Shown here: positions 34,513 to 43,378 of the stretch, one piece after another
Layout: the number at the start of each line of letters is the position of its first letter
How positions within the stretch are numbered: the first letter of the stretch is position 1
Source: Streptomyces cadmiisoli
Lineage (GTDB): Bacteria > Actinomycetota > Actinomycetes > Streptomycetales > Streptomycetaceae
Assembly (NCBI RefSeq): GCF_003261055.1
Contig: NZ_CP030073.1
Span: 3,286,001 to 3,350,000 of the forward strand
Length of the DNA stretch: 64,000 nt
Reading direction: 5' to 3'
Notes under the pieces: generated by a model
Told to the model about the DNA's origin: nothing
The model's database searches: none
The model's input: only the letters and a program-made list of their open reading frames with translations
Made by a program: the position numbers and the translations under genes

Positions 34513-35877
34513 ATGACGAAGGCCGTAACCGGAACCACCGTGGCAGCGGAAGCCCCCGCTCCCGCGGTTCGCCTCCCCCGGCGCCGTGGCATCGAACTCG
34601 CCCTCATCGTCGTGGCCGTACTCCTGTCGGTGTACGGCTACTGCGCCGTCGGCCTGGCCCGGCAGGGCACCCTTCCGCCCGGCGCCGCCGGCTACGGCGC
34701 CGGACTCGGTGTGCTCGCGCTGCTCGCGCATCTCACGGTCCGGCTGCGCGCCCCCTACGCCGATCCGCTCCTGCTGCCCATCGGCGTCCTGCTCAACGGC
34801 CTCGGCCTGGTGCTGATCTACCGCCTCGACCTGGAGACGCCCGACGATCTGGCGGCGCCGGCCCAACTCGTCTGGTCGACCCTCGGGGTGGCCCTGTTCA
34901 TCGTGGTCGTCGCCGCCCTGCGCGACCACCGCGTCCTGCAGCGCTACTCGTACGTCTGCGTCGCCGCCGCACTGGCCCTGCTCACCCTCCCGATCTTCTT
35001 CCCCGCGGTGAACGGGGCGCGCATCTGGATCCGGATCGCCGGATTCTCGATCCAGCCGAGCGAGTTCGCGAAGGTGCTGCTCGCGGTGTTCTTCGCCGCG
35101 TACCTGGCGGCGAACCGCAACGCGCTGGCGCACGCGGGCCGCCGTCTGTGGCGGTTGCAGTTCCCCACCGGCCGGGTCCTCGGCCCGGTGGTCGCGATCT
35201 GGCTGGTGAGCGTCGGCGTCCTGATCCTCGAACGCGATCTGGGCACCTCGCTGCTGTTCTTCGGCCTGTTCGTGGTCATGCTCTACGTCGCCACCGGACG
35301 CGCCGGCTGGATCGCGGTCGGCCTGACGCTGGCGACACTGGGCGCGGTGGCCGTGGGCCGGATGGAGCCGCACGTGGCCGCCCGGATCCACGACTGGCTG
35401 CACCCGTTCGCGTCGATCGACGCCGGCCAGGGACCCAACCAGCTCGCCCAGTCCCTGTTCGCCTTCGCGGCCGGCGGGATGCTCGGCACCGGTCTGGGCC
35501 TCGGCCGCTCCACCCTCATCGGATTCGCCGTCAAGTCCGACTTCATCCTGGCCACGGCCGGCGAGGAGCTGGGCCTGCTGGGCCTGTCCGCGATCTTCCT
35601 GCTGTACGCCCTGCTGGTCGAGCGCGGCTACCGGGCCGGGCTCGCCCTGCGCGACCCCTTCGGCCGGCTCCTCGCGGTGGGACTCGCCTCGATCGTGGCG
35701 CTCCAGGTGTTCGTCATCGCGGGCGGGGTGACCGGGCTGATCCCGCTGACCGGCATGGCGATGCCGTTCCTGGCGCAGGGCGGCTCGTCGGTGGTCACCA
35801 ACTGGGCGATCGTGGCGCTGCTGATCCGGGTGAGCGACTCGGCCCGACGGCAGTACGACGGGGAGGTCGCCCCGTGA
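34513..35877 (+). CDS. FtsW/RodA/SpoVE-family peptidoglycan polymerase
   Basis: A 454-residue SEDS glycosyltransferase polymerising lipid II. Around ten helices, with the conserved NGARIWIRIAGFSIQPSEFAKV, LERDLGTSLLFFG (Asp essential in RodA), the extracellular loop with QGPNQLAQSLFAFAAGGMLGTGLG, AVKSDFILATAGEELG and QGGSSVVTNW. It is paired with a class B PBP by a 4-nt overlap, the standard SEDS-bPBP unit. Streptomyces carries extra pairs of this type besides the division genes; this is one of them. Confidence 0.92.
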   Translation: MTKAVTGTTVAAEAPAPAVRLPRRRGIELALIVVAVLLSVYGYCAVGLARQGTLPPGAAGYGAGLGVLALLAHLTVRLRAPYADPLLLPIGVLLNGLGLVLIYRLDLETPDDLAAPAQLVWSTLGVALFIVVVAALRDHRVLQRYSYVCVAAALALLTLPIFFPAVNGARIWIRIAGFSIQPSEFAKVLLAVFFAAYLAANRNALAHAGRRLWRLQFPTGRVLGPVVAIWLVSVGVLILERDLGTSLLFFGLFVVMLYVATGRAGWIAVGLTLATLGAVAVGRMEPHVAARIHDWLHPFASIDAGQGPNQLAQSLFAFAAGGMLGTGLGLGRSTLIGFAVKSDFILATAGEELGLLGLSAIFLLYALLVERGYRAGLALRDPFGRLLAVGLASIVALQVFVIAGGVTGLIPLTGMAMPFLAQGGSSVVTNWAIVALLIRVSDSARRQYDGEVAP

Positions 35878-37331
35878 CCCGGTACATCAGGCACGCCGCG
35901 GCCTTCTGCGCCCTGCTGCTCGTCGCGCTGCTGGCCAACGCGAGCCGCATCCAGGTCGTCCAGGCCCCGGCGTACGACGACAACCCCGCCAACCGGCGCC
36001 AGGACATCGCCCGTTATTCGCAGCCGCGGGGCGACATCCTCGTCGACGGCCGGCCGGTCACCGGCTCCAAGGACACCGGCGAGCAGCTCCGCTACGAACG
36101 CACCTACGACAACGGCCCGTTGTACGCCCCCGTGACCGGTTTCGTCTCGCAGCGGTACGGCTCGTCGTTCCTGGAGGACACCGAGGACGGCACGCTGGCC
36201 GGCACCGACCCGATGCTCTCGCCGTTCCCGCTGTGGAACGACTTCACCCGGGCCCGGAGCCCGGGCGGCGACGTCGTCACGACCCTCGACGGGGCGGCGC
36301 AGCGGGCCGCCTACGAGGGGCTGGCCGACCGCAAGGGCGCCGTGGCGGCGCTGGAACCGGCGACGGGACGCGTCCTGGCGCTGGTCTCCACCCCCTCGTA
36401 CCACCCGGAGACGCTGTCGGGGAACGCCCCGTCGGTGACCCGGTCCTGGCTGGAGCTGCAGCAGGACCCCGACAAGCCGATGCTGAACCGGGCGGTGCGC
36501 CAGACGTATCCGCCGGGTTCGACCTTCAAGGTGCTCACGGCGGCCGCCGCGCTGGACGCGGGGGTGATCCGCAACGTCGACGCGCGGACCCGCTCGCCCG
36601 ACCCGTACACCCTGCCCGGCACCCGGACGACCCTGCGCAACACGGCCCGCAACTGCCGCAACGCCTCGCTGCGGGTGGCCTTCGAGTGGTCCTGCAACAC
36701 GGTGTTCGCCAAGCTGGGCGTGGACGTGGGCGTGACCGGCATGGCGGCGACGGCGCAGGCGTTCGGGTTCAACGACGCGGGACTGCGGATCCCGTTCGCG
36801 GTCTCGGCGAGCACGTTCGACACCACGGTGGACCGGGCGCAGCTGGCCCTGTCCTCGATCGGGCAGTACAACACGCGCGCCACGCCGCTCCAGATGGCGA
36901 TGGTGGCGGCGGCGGTGGCCAACGGCGGGCAGTTGCGCCAGCCGTATCTCGTGGAGCGCACGACCACGCACCGCGGCGCCACGGTCGCCTCGGCCGGCGG
37001 CCGCCCGGTCCGCCAGACGATGTACCCGTCGACCGCGCGGCGGCTGCGGGAGCTGATGCGGGACGTGGTGGAGCACGGCACGGGCGCCAACGCCGCGATC
37101 CGCGGCACGACCGTCGGCGGCAAGACCGGCACCGCCCAGCACGGCATCGGCAACGCCGGCACGCCGTACGCCTGGTTCGTGGGGTGGGCGCAGCCCGCGG
37201 GCGATCCGGTGCCGAAGGTGGCGGTCGCGGTGGTGGTGGAGGACTCGAACGCGCACCGCGGCGACATCAGCGGGGGCGGGCTGGCGGCACCGCTCGCACG
37301 GGCGGTGATGACGGCGGCGCTCGGGCCGTGA
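35874..37331 (+). CDS. Class B penicillin-binding protein (transpeptidase)
   Basis: A 485-residue PBP with an N-terminal anchor (about 5-24) and a transpeptidase domain carrying STFK (Ser216 nucleophile, Lys219), SCN (273-275) and KTGT (417-420). The N-terminal pedestal around 48-130 matches actinobacterial PbpA-like proteins. It crosslinks the glycan made by the overlapping SEDS partner. GTG 35874 overlaps the previous stop, with GGGAGG 8 nt upstream. The same frame stays open far upstream through the partner gene, but that is not coding. Confidence 0.93.
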   Translation: MTRYIRHAAAFCALLLVALLANASRIQVVQAPAYDDNPANRRQDIARYSQPRGDILVDGRPVTGSKDTGEQLRYERTYDNGPLYAPVTGFVSQRYGSSFLEDTEDGTLAGTDPMLSPFPLWNDFTRARSPGGDVVTTLDGAAQRAAYEGLADRKGAVAALEPATGRVLALVSTPSYHPETLSGNAPSVTRSWLELQQDPDKPMLNRAVRQTYPPGSTFKVLTAAAALDAGVIRNVDARTRSPDPYTLPGTRTTLRNTARNCRNASLRVAFEWSCNTVFAKLGVDVGVTGMAATAQAFGFNDAGLRIPFAVSASTFDTTVDRAQLALSSIGQYNTRATPLQMAMVAAAVANGGQLRQPYLVERTTTHRGATVASAGGRPVRQTMYPSTARRLRELMRDVVEHGTGANAAIRGTTVGGKTGTAQHGIGNAGTPYAWFVGWAQPAGDPVPKVAVAVVVEDSNAHRGDISGGGLAAPLARAVMTAALGP

Positions 37332-37401
37332 CCCGGCGGGCAGCCTCCGCCGGGCCGGAGTCCTGGTCGTGCCGGGAACGGCGGACCCCGCCCGGCCGTG
37401 C

Positions 37402-38526
37402 TCAGGTGCGCGCCGGGCCGTCGCCGTCCGCGCCCGCCTCGATCGCCGCGCCCACCTCCGCGATCCGCTCCCGTTCCTCGGCGGCGAAGCGTTCGGCGTC
37501 CAGCCGCTCGGCGACCTCCTCGTCCTCGGCCATGAGCAGGTCGAGGTTCGCGTCGCCCAGCTCGAAGACGCCGAGGTCGACGTAGGCCCGCTGGAGGCGC
37601 TCGCCCCACAGGCCGATGTCCTTCACACAGGGGACGATGCGGCTGAACAGCAGCTTGCGGAACAGGGCGAGGAACTCGGAGCGTTCGCTGTACTCCTCCG
37701 CCTCCGCCTTCGGGATCCCGAAGTTCTCCAGCACCTCCACGCCCCGCAGCCGGTCGCGCATCAGGTAGCAGCCCTCGATGACGAACTCCTCGCGTTCGCG
37801 CAGTTCGGCGTCGGTGAGCTGCTTGTAGCAGTCGCGCAGCGCCATGCGACCGAAGGCCACGTGGCGGGCCTCGTCCTGCATCACGTACGCCAGGATCTGC
37901 TTCGGCAGCGGCTTGTCCGTGGTGTCCCTGATCATGCCGAAGGCGGCCAGCGCGAGGCCCTCGATCAGTACCTGCATGCCCAGGTACGGCATGTCCCACC
38001 GGCTGTCGCGCAGGGTGTCGCCGAGCAGGGCCCGGAGGTTGTCGTTGATCGGGTAGAGCATCCCGATCTTCTCGTGCAGGAAGCGGCCGTAGATCTCCGC
38101 GTGCCGGGCCTCGTCCATGGTCTGCGTCGCCGAGTAGAACTTGGCGTCCAGGTCCGGGGCGGACTCGACGATCCGGGCCGCGCAGATCATCGCGCCCTGC
38201 TCGCCGTGCAGGAACTGGCTGAACTGCCAGGCGGAGTAGTGCCGGCGCAGTTCGCCGCGGTCGCGGTCGGTGAGCTTGGCCCAGTGTCTGGTGCCGTACA
38301 GCGACAACGCCTCGTCGGGGGTGCCGAGCGGGTCGTACGGATCGACTTCCAGATCCCAGTCGATCCGCTTCTGCCCGTCCCACTGCTTGTCCTTGCCCTT
38401 CTGGTAAAGGGCGAGCAGGCGGTCGCGGCCGTCGTCGTACTCCCAGGTGAAGCGGGCCGCGCCGGTCGCGGGAACCGGCCACAGGGGCTGTCCGGGCTCC
38501 ATGGCGTACTGGTCGTAGGTCGGCAT
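37402..38526 (-). CDS. Ferritin-like diiron protein (R2/oxygenase fold)
   Basis: A 374-residue protein with two carboxylate/His iron-binding helix pairs: Glu109 in FLHGEQGAM, Glu139/His142 in MDEARH, Glu189 in LIEGLALAAF and Glu219/His222 in QDEARHVAFG. This is the E-(D)ExxH twice pattern of diiron oxygenases and R2-like proteins. No catalytic Tyr of ribonucleotide reductase could be assigned. It shares the SLYGTxxW segment and an L-x-RH pattern with the protein encoded divergently, so the two are probably related. ATG 38526. The reaction is unknown. Confidence 0.85.
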   Translation of the reverse strand: MPTYDQYAMEPGQPLWPVPATGAARFTWEYDDGRDRLLALYQKGKDKQWDGQKRIDWDLEVDPYDPLGTPDEALSLYGTRHWAKLTDRDRGELRRHYSAWQFSQFLHGEQGAMICAARIVESAPDLDAKFYSATQTMDEARHAEIYGRFLHEKIGMLYPINDNLRALLGDTLRDSRWDMPYLGMQVLIEGLALAAFGMIRDTTDKPLPKQILAYVMQDEARHVAFGRMALRDCYKQLTDAELREREEFVIEGCYLMRDRLRGVEVLENFGIPKAEAEEYSERSEFLALFRKLLFSRIVPCVKDIGLWGERLQRAYVDLGVFELGDANLDLLMAEDEEVAERLDAERFAAEERERIAEVGAAIEAGADGDGPART

Positions 38527-38580
38527 GTTCCGCAGGTTCACACGTAGTAGACGCGGGGTCAACAAGTCGCGCACGGGGGA

Positions 38581-38609
38581 TTGACGAGCTTACTGACAAG
38601 CAGTCTCAT
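38581..38609 (+). promoter_or_regulatory. Promoter with internal operator for the AurF-like gene
   Basis: TTGACG (38581-38586), 17 bp and TCTCAT (38604-38609) form a candidate promoter. TTACTGACAAGCAGT (38590-38604), with ACTG/CAGT arms, lies exactly between the two boxes, where a TetR-type repressor would block it. The TetR gene that follows the AurF-like gene is the likely binder. Confidence 0.55.
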
Positions 38610-38667
38610 AAGACCGGTGACCCGTGACCGACCCGACCGCACCCCCGTACGACGAGGTGGCACTCAC

Positions 38668-39606
38668 ATGACGACCACGCCGGAAGCCGACGCCCTCGAA
38701 GGGCTGCGCGACGCGCTCGGCCTGCTCAAGGACCGCGAGCAGGTGGCCGAACGGCTGCTCGACTCCTCCGCCAAGCACTCCTTCGACCCGGACGAGGAAC
38801 TGGACTGGGACGCGCCCTTCGAGGAGGGCAAATGGTTCTGGCCGCCCGAGCTGGTGTCGCTGTACGGCACCCCGATGTGGAAGCGGATGGGCGAGGAGCA
38901 GCGGATCCTGCTCTCCCGGCACGAGGCGGCCGCGCTCGCCTCGCTCGGCATCTGGTTCGAGCTGATCCTGATGCAGCTGCTGGTCCGGCACATCTACGAC
39001 AAGGCGGCCACGAGCGCCCATGTGCGCTACGCGCTGACCGAGATCGAGGACGAGTGCCGGCACTCGAAGATGTTCGCCCGCCTCATAGCGCACGGTGACA
39101 CGCCCTGGTACCCGGTGAGCCGGGCCCACCAGCAGCTCGGACGGCTGTTCAAGACCGTCTCGACCACCCCCGGCTCCTTCACCGCGACCCTGCTCGGCGA
39201 GGAGGTGCTCGACTGGATGCAGCGGCTGACCTTCCCCGACGAGCGGGTGCAGACGCTGATCCGGGGCGTGACGCGGATCCACGTGGTCGAGGAGGCCCGC
39301 CATGTGCGCTACGCCCGCGAGGAACTGCGCCGCCAGATGCTGACCGCGCCGAAGTGGTCCCAGGAGTTCACCCGGATCACCTCCGGCGAGTTCGCCCGCG
39401 TCTTCGCCGTCGCCTTCGTCAACCCCGAGGTCTACACGAACGTGGGCCTGGACAAGCGCGAGGCCCTCGCCCAGGTCAAGGCGAGCGGCCACCGCCGCGA
39501 GGTGATGCAGACCGGCTCGAAGCGCCTGACGGACTTCCTGGACGACATCGGCGTGCTGCGCGGCGTGGGCCGGCGGCTGTGGAAGTCCTCGGGCCTGCTG
39601 GCGTAG
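38668..39606 (+). CDS. AurF-family diiron oxygenase
   Basis: A 312-residue non-haem diiron enzyme of the p-aminobenzoate N-oxygenase type. Ligand candidates are Glu98, Glu129/His132 (EIEDECRHSKM), Glu178/179 and Glu209/His212 (HVVEEARHVRYARE). AurF turns aryl amines into nitro groups; relatives do other oxidations, and the substrate here is unknown. ATG 38668 has GAGGTGG upstream. The TetR gene follows by 62 nt. It is divergent from, and related to, the ferritin-like protein at 37402-38526. Confidence 0.85.
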   Translation: MTTTPEADALEGLRDALGLLKDREQVAERLLDSSAKHSFDPDEELDWDAPFEEGKWFWPPELVSLYGTPMWKRMGEEQRILLSRHEAAALASLGIWFELILMQLLVRHIYDKAATSAHVRYALTEIEDECRHSKMFARLIAHGDTPWYPVSRAHQQLGRLFKTVSTTPGSFTATLLGEEVLDWMQRLTFPDERVQTLIRGVTRIHVVEEARHVRYAREELRRQMLTAPKWSQEFTRITSGEFARVFAVAFVNPEVYTNVGLDKREALAQVKASGHRREVMQTGSKRLTDFLDDIGVLRGVGRRLWKSSGLLA

Positions 39607-39668
39607 CCGGCCCGGCCGCCCCCGCGAACGCGACCCTGTCGCGGCGGCACCGCGGTTACGCTGCGAGC

Positions 39669-40325
39669 ATGACCCCCGCCGCCCCCACCCCCGCCTACCG
39701 CCGCCTCAGCGTCGAAGAACGCCGCACCCAGCTCCTCGACGCCGCACTCGGCCTGTTCGCGCACCGCGCGCCCGAGGACGTCTCCCTGGACGACGTGGCG
39801 GAGGCGGCCGGGGTCTCCCGCCCCCTGGTGTACCGGTACTTCCCGGGCGGCAAGCAGCAGCTGTACGAGGCCGCGCTGCGCTCCGCCGCCGAGGAACTGG
39901 AGCAGTGCTTCGACGAGCCGCGGCAGGGCCCGCTGGTCGCGCGGCTGCGGCGCGCCCTGGACCGCTACCTGGCCTTCGTGCACGAGCACGACACCGGGTT
40001 CAGTGCCCTGCTCCAGGGCGGCAGTGTGGTGGAGACCTCCCGTACGACCGCCATCGTGGACGGGGTGCGGCGGGCGGCGGCCGAGCACATCCTGCGCCAC
40101 CTGGGCGTCGCCGAGCCGGGTCCGAGGCTGCGGATGACCGTCCGCATGTGGATCACGGCCGTGGAGGCGGCCTCGCTGATCTGGCTCGACGAGGACAAGG
40201 AGCCGCCCCTCGACGAGCTGCGCGACTGGCTGGTGGAGCAGTTCGTGGCGGTGCTGTCGGTGACCGCCGGGCGCGACCCGCAGACCGCGACGGTGGTGCG
40301 GGCGCTGGCCTCGGCGGATGGCTGA
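39669..40325 (+). CDS. TetR-family transcriptional regulator
   Basis: A 218-residue repressor-type protein. The N-terminal helix-turn-helix is RRTQLLDAALGLFAHRAPEDVSLDDVAEAAGVSRPLVYRYFPGGKQQLYEAAL (about 18-70); the rest is an alpha-helical ligand domain. The ATG at 39669 has no SD; a TACGCT ends 6 nt before it, so a leaderless mRNA is possible. It is next to the diiron gene with a TetR-like operator in its promoter, which suggests control of the diiron pair. The ligand is unknown. Confidence 0.85.
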   Translation: MTPAAPTPAYRRLSVEERRTQLLDAALGLFAHRAPEDVSLDDVAEAAGVSRPLVYRYFPGGKQQLYEAALRSAAEELEQCFDEPRQGPLVARLRRALDRYLAFVHEHDTGFSALLQGGSVVETSRTTAIVDGVRRAAAEHILRHLGVAEPGPRLRMTVRMWITAVEAASLIWLDEDKEPPLDELRDWLVEQFVAVLSVTAGRDPQTATVVRALASADG

Positions 40326-40641
40326 GACTGGTGCCGTGAAGAGCGAAGACACCCCCTTCGAGGGCGGGCCGATGGACGGCCGCGTCCTGCCCGTGCTCCT
40401 CGGGATGACCGGGCATCCGCCCAAGACGTACCGCATCCCCGTCCCCGACCCGCACGGCGGCCCGCCCACCGTGCTGGTCTACCGCCGGGAGCCCCGCGCC
40501 GCGGGCAGACCGGTCGGACTCACCCGGCGCTGGAAGTACGTCCACGACCCGGCCGGCGAGCGGCCCGGCGGGCGGCTCAGATGGCCGTGGTCCAAGCCGC
40601 ACACCACGCCGGAGCGCAAGTCGGGGGACTCCGGCGGGTGA
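40318..40641 (+). CDS. Small conserved hypothetical protein
   Basis: A 107-residue protein with no recognised domain. The core FEGGPMDGRVLPVLLGMTGHPPKTYRIPVPDPHGGPPTVLVYRRE followed by RRWKYVHDP is well structured and codon use is normal. The ATG 40318 overlaps the TetR stop by 8 nt; GTG 40336 is an alternative start. The tail is basic and low in complexity. Translational coupling to the TetR gene is likely. Confidence 0.65.
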   Translation: MAETGAVKSEDTPFEGGPMDGRVLPVLLGMTGHPPKTYRIPVPDPHGGPPTVLVYRREPRAAGRPVGLTRRWKYVHDPAGERPGGRLRWPWSKPHTTPERKSGDSGG

Positions 40642-40744
40642 CCTTGTTGCGCCGTTCGGCGCACACTTGACGGACGGTCGGACCGATCACATCAGATGCT
40701 CGCGGTGCGGAGCGGAGACGCTGCCCCGCACCGGAGGTGATGAC

Positions 40745-41890
40745 GTGTCAGGAAGGCTGTTGCGCCTGGTGTGTACGGCGACCGTGGCGGCCCACGCCGT
40801 TCTCGCAGCCGTTCCCGCGGCGGCCGTGCCCGAGCCCCGCGATCCCGGCAGCCGGTCCATGGCGGAGCTGCTGACGGATCTTCAGCGGCTCTACCGGCAG
40901 GCCGAGCAGGCCACCGAGGTCTACAACGGAACCGAGGAGAGACTCCGAGATCAGCGCTCCGTGGTCCGCCGGCTCGACGCCGACCTGACCCGGGCCCGGC
41001 TCGACCTGCACGACAGCCGCGGCGCCGCGGGACGGCTCGCCCGGCAGCAGTACCAGAGCACCAGCGACATCTCCCCCTACGTCAAGCTGCTGCTCGCCCG
41101 CGATCCCCGGCGCGCGCTCGACCAGGGACACGTGATCGGCCAGTTGGCGCGGGAGCGGGCCAGGACGGTGGACGTACTGACCGGCGGCGAGCGCAGGGCC
41201 GACGAGCTGGCCCGCAAGGCGCGCTCGGCTCTCGACCGCCAGCTCGCCCTCGCCCACCGGCAGCGGACGGCACGCGACGAGGTGCGCCGGCGCTTGGACG
41301 CGGTGGAGAAGATGCTCGCCTCGCTCAGTGCCGAGCAGCTCACGGCGCTCGCCACGTTCGAGCGGAGCGGGATCGCGCGGGCGCAGCGGAGGTTCATGGC
41401 GTCGGGCGCCCTGAGCGGCGTGCGGCGCCCGACCCCGCAGGGCGACCGCGCCGTGCGCTACGCCGTGCGCCAGCTGGGCAAGCCCTACGAGTGGGGCGCC
41501 GAGGGACCGCGGTCGTTCGACTGCTCGGGGCTGACCTCGCAGGCTTGGGAGGCCGCCGGGACACCGATCCCGCGCACCAGCCAGGAGCAGTGGGCGCGGC
41601 TGAAGCGGATCCCGCTGCGGTCCCTGCGGCCCGGTGACCTGGTGGTGTACTTCCGGGAGGCCACGCATGTGGCGCTGTATCTGGGTGACGGAATGGTGGT
41701 GCAGGCACCGCGGCCCGGTGCCCGGGTGAAGGTCTCGCCGATCGCCGCCAACCCGATCCTGGGCGCGGTCCGCCCGGACCCCACCGCCCGGCCGCTGAGC
41801 CGCTACATCGCGCCGAGACTCCCCGCCGGAGCCATGACGGGCTCACACGAGGGCTACGCCTCGACCACCCCTCCACCCCGACCCAGCTGA
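40745..41890 (+). CDS. Secreted NlpC/P60 peptidoglycan hydrolase
   Basis: A 381-residue cell-wall endopeptidase. A signal peptide (about 1-29) precedes a long coiled coil (about 36-215, with EERLRDQRSVVRRLD and RARTVDVLTGGERRADEL) and the catalytic domain: Cys260 in FDCSG and His308 in ATHVALYLG. It likely cleaves the stem peptide. GTG 40745 has GGAGG 8 nt upstream. An in-frame CxxC segment just upstream lies before the signal peptide and is not included. The coiled coil may hold it inactive until a partner binds, as in RipA-like enzymes. Confidence 0.9.
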   Translation: MSGRLLRLVCTATVAAHAVLAAVPAAAVPEPRDPGSRSMAELLTDLQRLYRQAEQATEVYNGTEERLRDQRSVVRRLDADLTRARLDLHDSRGAAGRLARQQYQSTSDISPYVKLLLARDPRRALDQGHVIGQLARERARTVDVLTGGERRADELARKARSALDRQLALAHRQRTARDEVRRRLDAVEKMLASLSAEQLTALATFERSGIARAQRRFMASGALSGVRRPTPQGDRAVRYAVRQLGKPYEWGAEGPRSFDCSGLTSQAWEAAGTPIPRTSQEQWARLKRIPLRSLRPGDLVVYFREATHVALYLGDGMVVQAPRPGARVKVSPIAANPILGAVRPDPTARPLSRYIAPRLPAGAMTGSHEGYASTTPPPRPS

Positions 41891-41926
41891 CCCCCGAGGG
41901 GGCGTCCAGCACGCCCCCACCCCACA

Positions 41927-42028
41927 GGGGCGCGGGGAACTGCGCGACCGACCCCTACGGCCCGGCACCCGAAAAACGCCCCGCAGCCCACCCCCGCCAG
42001 GGGCGCGGGGAACTGCGCGAACTGCGCG
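41927..42028. repeat. Two copies of the Streptomyces GGGGCGCGGGGAACTGCGCG element
   Basis: The 20-mer GGGGCGCGGGGAACTGCGCG occurs at 41927-41946 and 42000-42019. The second copy has an extra tandem AACTGCGCG (42020-42028). Flanking C-rich tracts are loosely complementary. This short intergenic element is widespread in Streptomyces genomes and usually lies between convergent genes, as here (stops at 41890 and 42076), where it may act as a transcription end or a dispersed mobile repeat. Confidence 0.85.
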
Positions 42029-42075
42029 ACCAGCCCCCACACCCCCGCACGCGAAGAACGCCCCCGAGCGGACGC

Positions 42076-43329
42076 TCAGCCCCCCGCAACCTCCCCCAGA
42101 AACGCCTCCGTCTTCCCGGGCTCATAGAAGAAGTTCTCGAAGTCGGCCGGGTCGTTGAACCCGTTGGCGAACCGATCAGCCACAGGCTGAAGCTGCCCGG
42201 CCGCCCCGATCAGGTTGAGAATGTGCTCCGGCGGCGGAGCCAGCATCGCGTTCGTCCACTTGGTGACATGCCGCGCCGTGTCCCAGTACCGGTCGAACGT
42301 CGCCCGCATCCACTCCTCGTCGAACTCCTTCTCCCCGCGCTCGAGGATCGACGCGAGGTACGCGGCGGCGCACTTGGACGCCGAGTTGGAGCCCTGCCCG
42401 GTGATCGGGTCGTTGGCGACGACCACGTCGGCGACACCGAGGACCAGGCCGCCGCCGGGCAGCCGGCCGACGGGGTTGCGGACGGTGGGGGCGTAGCGCC
42501 CGGAGAGCGTGCCGCCGGCGTCGGTCAGCTCCACCTTGGTGGCCCGCGCGTACTCCCAGGGAACGAACTTCTCCATGAGCTCAAGGGTCAGGGAGAGGTG
42601 CTCCGCGGGGTCCTTGACGCCGTTGAAGACGTCCAGCGGGCCACCGGGTACGCCCTCCCAGAACAGGATGTCGGCACGGCCGGAGGTGGTGAAGGTCGGC
42701 ATGATGAACAGCTCGCCGACGCCGGGCACCAGGTTGCAGCGGACCGCCTCGAACTCCGGGTGCTCCGGACGCGGGCCGAGCCCGTGGACGTAGGCGACGG
42801 CCAGGGCGCGCTGCGGCTCGCTGTACGGCGAGCGGTCGGCGTCGCGGCCGAACATCTGCACGAGTTCGCCCTTGCCCGCGGAGACGAGGACGAGGTCGTA
42901 CGTGCGGGAGAAGTAGTCGAGGTCGCCCACGGCAGCGCCGTGGATGACGAGCTGGCCGCCGCGCTGCGCGAAGGTCTCCATCCAGCCGGCCATCTTCACC
43001 CGCTGGTCGACCGACTGCGCGTATCCGTCGAGCCGGCCCACCCAGTCGATCACGCGCTGCGTGGGGCCCGGGTCGTGCGAGCCGGGCGCGGCGACCGAGA
43101 CGCCGAGGCCCTCGATCCTCGGGGCCTGGGACTCCCAGAAGTTCAGCTGGAGATCGCGCTCGTGCTGGAGCGCGGTGTGGAACATGCACTGCGTCGACAT
43201 GACCCGGCCCGAGCGGATCTCGTCCGCCGTCCGGTTGGACATCAGGGTGACCTCGTACCCGTGCGACTGGAGGCCGAGGGCGAGCTGGAGTCCGGACTGG
43301 CCGGCTCCGACGACGAGTATCTTCCGCAT
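42076..43329 (-). CDS. Styrene-monooxygenase-like flavoprotein (StyA type), conservon-linked
   Basis: A 417-residue FAD monooxygenase. GAGQSG (8-13) binds FAD, RVMSTQCMFHTALQHERDLQLNFWE matches the StyA N-terminal region, and PITGQGSNSASKCAAAYL is the late FAD contact. StyA-like enzymes epoxidise vinyl groups or oxidise indole-like substrates with FADH2 from a separate reductase; none is encoded here. It follows cvnD by 49 nt on the same strand, taking the fifth-gene slot where many conservons have a P450. ATG 43329, weak SD. Confidence 0.82.
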   Translation of the reverse strand: MRKILVVGAGQSGLQLALGLQSHGYEVTLMSNRTADEIRSGRVMSTQCMFHTALQHERDLQLNFWESQAPRIEGLGVSVAAPGSHDPGPTQRVIDWVGRLDGYAQSVDQRVKMAGWMETFAQRGGQLVIHGAAVGDLDYFSRTYDLVLVSAGKGELVQMFGRDADRSPYSEPQRALAVAYVHGLGPRPEHPEFEAVRCNLVPGVGELFIMPTFTTSGRADILFWEGVPGGPLDVFNGVKDPAEHLSLTLELMEKFVPWEYARATKVELTDAGGTLSGRYAPTVRNPVGRLPGGGLVLGVADVVVANDPITGQGSNSASKCAAAYLASILERGEKEFDEEWMRATFDRYWDTARHVTKWTNAMLAPPPEHILNLIGAAGQLQPVADRFANGFNDPADFENFFYEPGKTEAFLGEVAGG

Positions 43330-43378
43330 GCGGGTGGTGTCTCCTACGACTACTGGACGACTCGGGGCTACTCGGGGG

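Noticed and set aside
33198..35873. Upstream open extension of the PBP frame through the kinase and RodA genes
   Set aside because: It is a GC-rich shadow of those genes; the PBP begins at GTG 35874 with a clear SD and membrane anchor.
40642..40744. ydaO (c-di-AMP) riboswitch before the NlpC/P60 gene
   Set aside because: Only 103 nt and none of the conserved aptamer blocks are seen.
40667..40744. Zinc-ribbon extension (CSRCGAE) of the NlpC/P60 protein
   Set aside because: It would place a cytoplasmic motif before the signal peptide; the strong SD points to GTG 40745.
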